From Streptomyces rimosus (GTDB lineage: Bacteria; Actinomycetota; Actinomycetes; Streptomycetales; Streptomycetaceae), in the NCBI RefSeq assembly GCF_008704655.1, contig NZ_CP023688.1, positions 1,364,001 to 1,428,000 of the forward strand: a stretch of 64,000 nt of DNA, in the 5' to 3' direction. The translations under genes were made by a program, and so were the position numbers. Below, one piece after another: positions 61,193 to 64,000 of the stretch. Under the pieces are notes generated by a model. The model saw only the letters and a program-made list of their open reading frames with translations. It searched no databases and was not told where the DNA came from. The first letter of the stretch is position 1, and each line of letters starts with the position of its first letter.

Positions 61193-61222
61193 GGCCGGGG
61201 CCGGCGGGTGCCGGTCCCGGCC
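61193..61222 (+). terminator. tex terminator hairpin
   Basis: GGCCGGGGCCGGC (61193-61205), loop GGGT, and GCCGGTCCCGGCC (61210-61222) form a 13-bp stem with one G-T pair, 10 bases after the tex stop. Confidence 0.75.
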
Positions 61223-61334
61223 GTACGGGGGTGCGGGGGCGCTTGGTCGGGGGGGCGGGGCACGGCCTGGCATATGGGGGCGAATCGCGCCCGGCCCCTC
61301 GGATTGCGAGCCGTGTCCGATGTACGGGTTTCGG

Positions 61335-61545
61335 GCCACGCCGGGTCGTAGGGGTCCGGGGCGCGACCTGGCGCGTACGGGGTGCGGGGCCACGCCCAGC
61401 CGTAGGGGGCGCGAGCCGTACCCGGCCGTACGGATTCCAGGCCACGTCCGGCCGTAGGAATTCCGGTTCGCACCCTGGCGTACGGGTTGCGCGGCACACC
61501 CAGCCGTACGCCGTACGGATCGCGAGCCGTACCCGGCCGCACGCA
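61335..61545. repeat. degenerate 53-bp tandem repeat (GCCACGYC core)
   Basis: GCCACG-type cores start at 61335, 61389, 61441 and about 61493, spaced 54, 52 and 52 bases. Between them GCCGTA/GCGTACGG blocks recur. The array is too diverged for exact borders. Confidence 0.6.
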
Positions 61546-61655
61546 CTCCGGGTAGCGCCCGGCTCGGGAGGCCGCGGCCCGGCGGCCCGGCCGGGTCACG
61601 ACGGGCAGCCCGGCCGGATCACAACGGGCGGCCCCTCCGGGTCACTCCGTACGCA

Positions 61656-61901
61656 TCACTCCGGCGCGTCCTCGCGCGGCACCGGGCCGGGGCCCTTCCG
61701 CTGCCGTCCGGTGCCCGGCTTCGCCACGTGGCTGACCCACCGGCCGTTTTCCTCGGAGACGTAGCTGCTCTCCCCCGCGGGGGCTTCCCTGGCGCTGCGC
61801 TCCTGGGAGGCGGGGGCGTCCTCCCGTGCCGCGCGCTGCGCCCTGCGCTCCCGCTCGGGGCGGTTCTTCGACATGTCATCACTCATGCTCATGTCACCCA
61901 T
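61656..61901 (-). CDS. small charged protein, 81 residues
   Basis: An ATG at 61901 with CAGGGAG upstream opens an 81-residue hydrophilic frame rich in methionine and aspartate at the start (GDMSMSDDMSKNRPERERR). It is then arginine/alanine/glutamate-rich, with a short conserved-looking ESSYVSEENGRWVSHVA. There is no signal peptide or membrane helix; it is probably unstructured. I do not recognise a family. The clear ribosome site and codon-position GC pattern make it plausible. Function unknown. Confidence 0.55.
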   Translation of the reverse strand: MGDMSMSDDMSKNRPERERRAQRAAREDAPASQERSAREAPAGESSYVSEENGRWVSHVAKPGTGRQRKGPGPVPREDAPE

Positions 61902-62077
61902 GCCGGCTCCCTGCTCACGCTTCGGTCGATGGTCCGGTGGCGCCCGGCGGTGCCGCCCGGCTCCTCCAGTACCGCACCGGCCCGGCTCCGTCGGCATGCC
62001 CGGCGTGCCAAGCGGGTGGCGGCCGGCGGCAGCCGCCCGGCGCCCGTCGGCGGCACGCCTACCCGTCGGCGGCCGGT

Positions 62078-64000
62078 TCAGGCCGCCCCCGCGAAGCCCC
62101 GCAGGTGTTCCAGTTCGGCGGCCACGTCCGTGAGCGTCGCGCAGCCCGGTACGGGTGGGATCTGCGCGGCGAGCGCGGGCGGGCCCGGGCGTCCCGGGTC
62201 CTCCAGGGCGTCCGCCATCGCGGTCAGCGCCTCGCACAGCCGGCGCGCCTCCTGCGGGGTGGGGCGGCGGGCGCCGTGGTCGAGCCGTACCGCGCAGGCC
62301 GTCGCCGCGTCCACGATGCGCTCGGCGGCGGTGACGACGGTGAGCCAGTCCGGGTTGCGGCCACGCGCCGCGACGAGTTCGGCGGCGGCGGTCTCGGCCG
62401 CCGCGCGGGCCTCCCCCAGTGCCCGGTAGGCCGCCCGGCGCCGCACCAGGCGCTCGCCCCGGTCGTGTCCCGGCTCGGTCCGCAGCACTTCTCCCAGGTA
62501 CGTTTCGGTGGCGCGCAGCGCGGCCGTCACTTTGTGGCCGACGCGGCGGCGCGGGTCGGCCAGCCGCGGCAGATGGCCGACGACGAGGACCAGGGCGCAG
62601 GCGGCCGAGGTGTCCACGATCCGCTCCAGCGCGGCCTGCGGATCGCCGCTGACGTGTACGAACGACAGCACCATCAGCGTGATCGCGACGGTCTGCAGCG
62701 CGAAGTGGCGGGTGGCGAACGGCAGCAGCGCGCCACCCGCACCGGCCACCAGCGCGGGCCACCACCATCCGTCCAGCACCGCTCCGGCCGCCGCGAAGAC
62801 CAGCACACCGGCGACGGTCCCGGCGAAGCGGTTGACCGTACGGGAGAACAGCGGGCCCAGGTCGGGCTTGACGAGGAAGGTGGCGGTGGCGGGCAGCCAG
62901 TACCAGTGCTCGGCACGCAGCGCGAGGGCCACCGCCACGCTCACCGCGATGCACAGGCCGACCCGCAGACCGTAGTCCCGGCCGGCCGGCCCGAACATGC
63001 TCCGGCCGCGCCGGACGGGCGGCGCCTCGGACCGGAGCTTGCGCGGCGCTCCGGACGTGAGCTGATCTCCGGATTCACGCCGCTCTCCGGGCACGCGCTG
63101 ATCTTCGGACTCGCGCCGCTCTCCGGGCACGCGCTGATCTTCGGGCTCACGCTGAGCCCCGGACCCACGCTGATCCCCGGACTCGCGCTCCTCCGGCCGT
63201 ACCGCCCCCGAGATCACCGCGGGCCCCCCGTCGGCCCCGGCGGCGTCCACCGGCTCCGTACGGGCGAAGACCACCGCCGCGTCCAGCAGCGCGCGGTCGA
63301 AGGCGCCGCGCGCCGGTGAGCTGGTATCCGGCGCGGAGAGGCGGCCCGGCGGGCGGCCGGTGCGCAGTGCTTCGGCGAAGCGGCGCGGGCCCTCGGCGAC
63401 CCGGGCCGGCAGCGGCCGGGCCTCCCACAGCAGCGCGACGCTGGCCTCGCACAGCGCGGTCGCGGCGGCCAGCCGCTCGGCGAGCAGCCGTTCGCCCGGG
63501 CTCGGCCGGCGGCGCAGCAGGCGGCGCAGGCGCAGGGCCTCGTCGGCGCGGTCGAGGGCGGCGGTCAGGCGGCGCCGGGCCGCCTCGGCGCCCGGCCCGC
63601 CGACGGCGTCGAGGGCGTCCGCGAGCGCGTCGAAGACGGTGGCAACGGCCGCCCGCTCGCCGCTGAGCGGCCCGCCGGCCGGGCGGGGCGGGTGGAACAC
63701 CAGGCGCAGCAGGAGCAGCCACAGGCAGCCGGCCAGCAGGTAGAGGGCCTTGAGCCACGGCGCGCCGGACAGCGGCATGCCCGCGCCGAGGATGGTGCTG
63801 GCCAGCATCTGCATGCCCGCGTTGGAGCGCACCGGCCCGGCGACGCTGCCCGCGCCCGAGACGAAGCCGACGGCGAACAGCGCGGGAACCACCCACCAGC
63901 CCGCGCCGACCGTCTGCAGCGTGGCGCCCATCAGCATGCCGAACGCCGAGGCGAGGGCGGGCAGGCCGATGTGCACGATGCCGCGGCGCCGGGTGCCGGG
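62078..64000 (-). CDS. FUSC-type membrane transporter, N-terminus cut by window edge
   Basis: At least 640 residues with two membrane halves. Each half has several helices and the FUSC/aromatic-acid exporter-like pattern: PALFAVGFVSGAGSVAGPVR in the first, and FLVKPDLGPLFSRTVNRFAGTVAGVL in the second. They are joined by a long hydrophilic stretch. Relatives are putative exporters of aromatic acids or similar compounds. The frame is open to the right edge (PGTRRRGI before the GTG at 63976), so the true start is outside. The linker carries a repeat (DQRVPGERRESE) from a 36-bp DNA duplication. Confidence 0.8.
   Translation of the reverse strand, partial: PGTRRRGIVHIGLPALASAFGMLMGATLQTVGAGWWVVPALFAVGFVSGAGSVAGPVRSNAGMQMLASTILGAGMPLSGAPWLKALYLLAGCLWLLLLRLVFHPPRPAGGPLSGERAAVATVFDALADALDAVGGPGAEAARRRLTAALDRADEALRLRRLLRRRPSPGERLLAERLAAATALCEASVALLWEARPLPARVAEGPRRFAEALRTGRPPGRLSAPDTSSPARGAFDRALLDAAVVFARTEPVDAAGADGGPAVISGAVRPEERESGDQRGSGAQREPEDQRVPGERRESEDQRVPGERRESGDQLTSGAPRKLRSEAPPVRRGRSMFGPAGRDYGLRVGLCIAVSVAVALALRAEHWYWLPATATFLVKPDLGPLFSRTVNRFAGTVAGVLVFAAAGAVLDGWWWPALVAGAGGALLPFATRHFALQTVAITLMVLSFVHVSGDPQAALERIVDTSAACALVLVVGHLPRLADPRRRVGHKVTAALRATETYLGEVLRTEPGHDRGERLVRRRAAYRALGEARAAAETAAAELVAARGRNPDWLTVVTAAERIVDAATACAVRLDHGARRPTPQEARRLCEALTAMADALEDPGRPGPPALAAQIPPVPGCATLTDVAAELEHLRGFAGAA
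63066..63160. repeat. 36-bp repeat in the linker of the FUSC-type gene
   Basis: A 36-base unit around GCTGATCTTCGGACTCGCGC and CGCTCTCCGGGCAC occurs in two near-identical and further diverged copies. It gives a charged peptide repeat in the cytoplasmic linker. Such in-frame repeats expand and shrink readily. Confidence 0.65.

Larger units (their letters stand above)
61184..61655. other. intergenic region with 53-bp degenerate repeats
   Basis: This 472-base stretch between converging genes holds the tex terminator and then a repetitive GC-rich stretch (61320-61560). I see no gene; the long open frames across it come from the repeats. Confidence 0.6.

Overview
The window is high-GC actinobacterial DNA. 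It carries a conservon (CvnA/CvnB), a helix-turn-helix (XRE)/DUF397/anti-sigma-type ATPase set, a DmdR/IdeR-type iron box, many GTG starts and strong GC-rich hairpin terminators. All of this points to Streptomyces. The block from about 23.9 to 57.7 kb holds a hopanoid operon, an envelope-polymer operon, zitB, idi and a SCO6745-type gene. From memory this matches the S. coelicolor region around SCO6745-SCO6771; I have not aligned it.

Layout. 1-2.5 kb: end of a conservon. 2.7-3.5 kb: a decayed methyltransferase and a small secreted protein gene that appears frameshifted. 3.5-12.8 kb: a compact minus-strand accessory locus of Bcr/CflA-type exporter, P450, asparagine-synthetase-like amidotransferase, StrR/NovG-like ParB regulator, cysteine-synthase-like PLP enzyme and serine acetyltransferase, with an AraC regulator upstream. 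An iron box lies in front of the exporter gene. This is the best candidate for an undescribed small-molecule pathway. 12.9-23.8 kb: scattered genes (secreted FG-GAP repeat protein, small membrane proteins, metallo-hydrolase, FAD enzyme, regulators, lipase-like hydrolase, tyrosine phosphatase).

23.9-37.0 kb: a complete hopanoid operon on the minus strand (hpnC, hpnD, a 41-codon small ORF, hpnE, prenyl synthase, shc, hpnG, hpnH, ispG, dxs, hpnO), largely translationally coupled. It should lead from isoprenoid precursors through squalene and hopene to adenosylhopane and an aminohopanoid. A possible ECF-sigma promoter lies upstream. 37.4-44.4 kb: a second minus-strand operon (two CDP-alcohol phosphotransferases, nucleotidyltransferase, glycerol-1-phosphate-dehydrogenase-like protein, glycosyltransferase, TagGH-like ABC exporter). 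It probably makes and exports a phospho-polyol envelope polymer or lipid. Its first gene seems to start at CTG.

45-64 kb: zitB (zinc exporter with a candidate Zur box), idi, an anti-sigma-type ATPase, an HdeD-type membrane protein, initiator tRNA-fMet, a divergent MarR/metallo-hydrolase pair with a palindromic operator, an ABC-F ATPase, a crotonase lacking both catalytic glutamates, a STAND-like ATPase regulator, DJ-1/GlxA genes, tex, and a FUSC-type transporter cut by the right edge. Three intergenic regions hold tandem or direct repeats.
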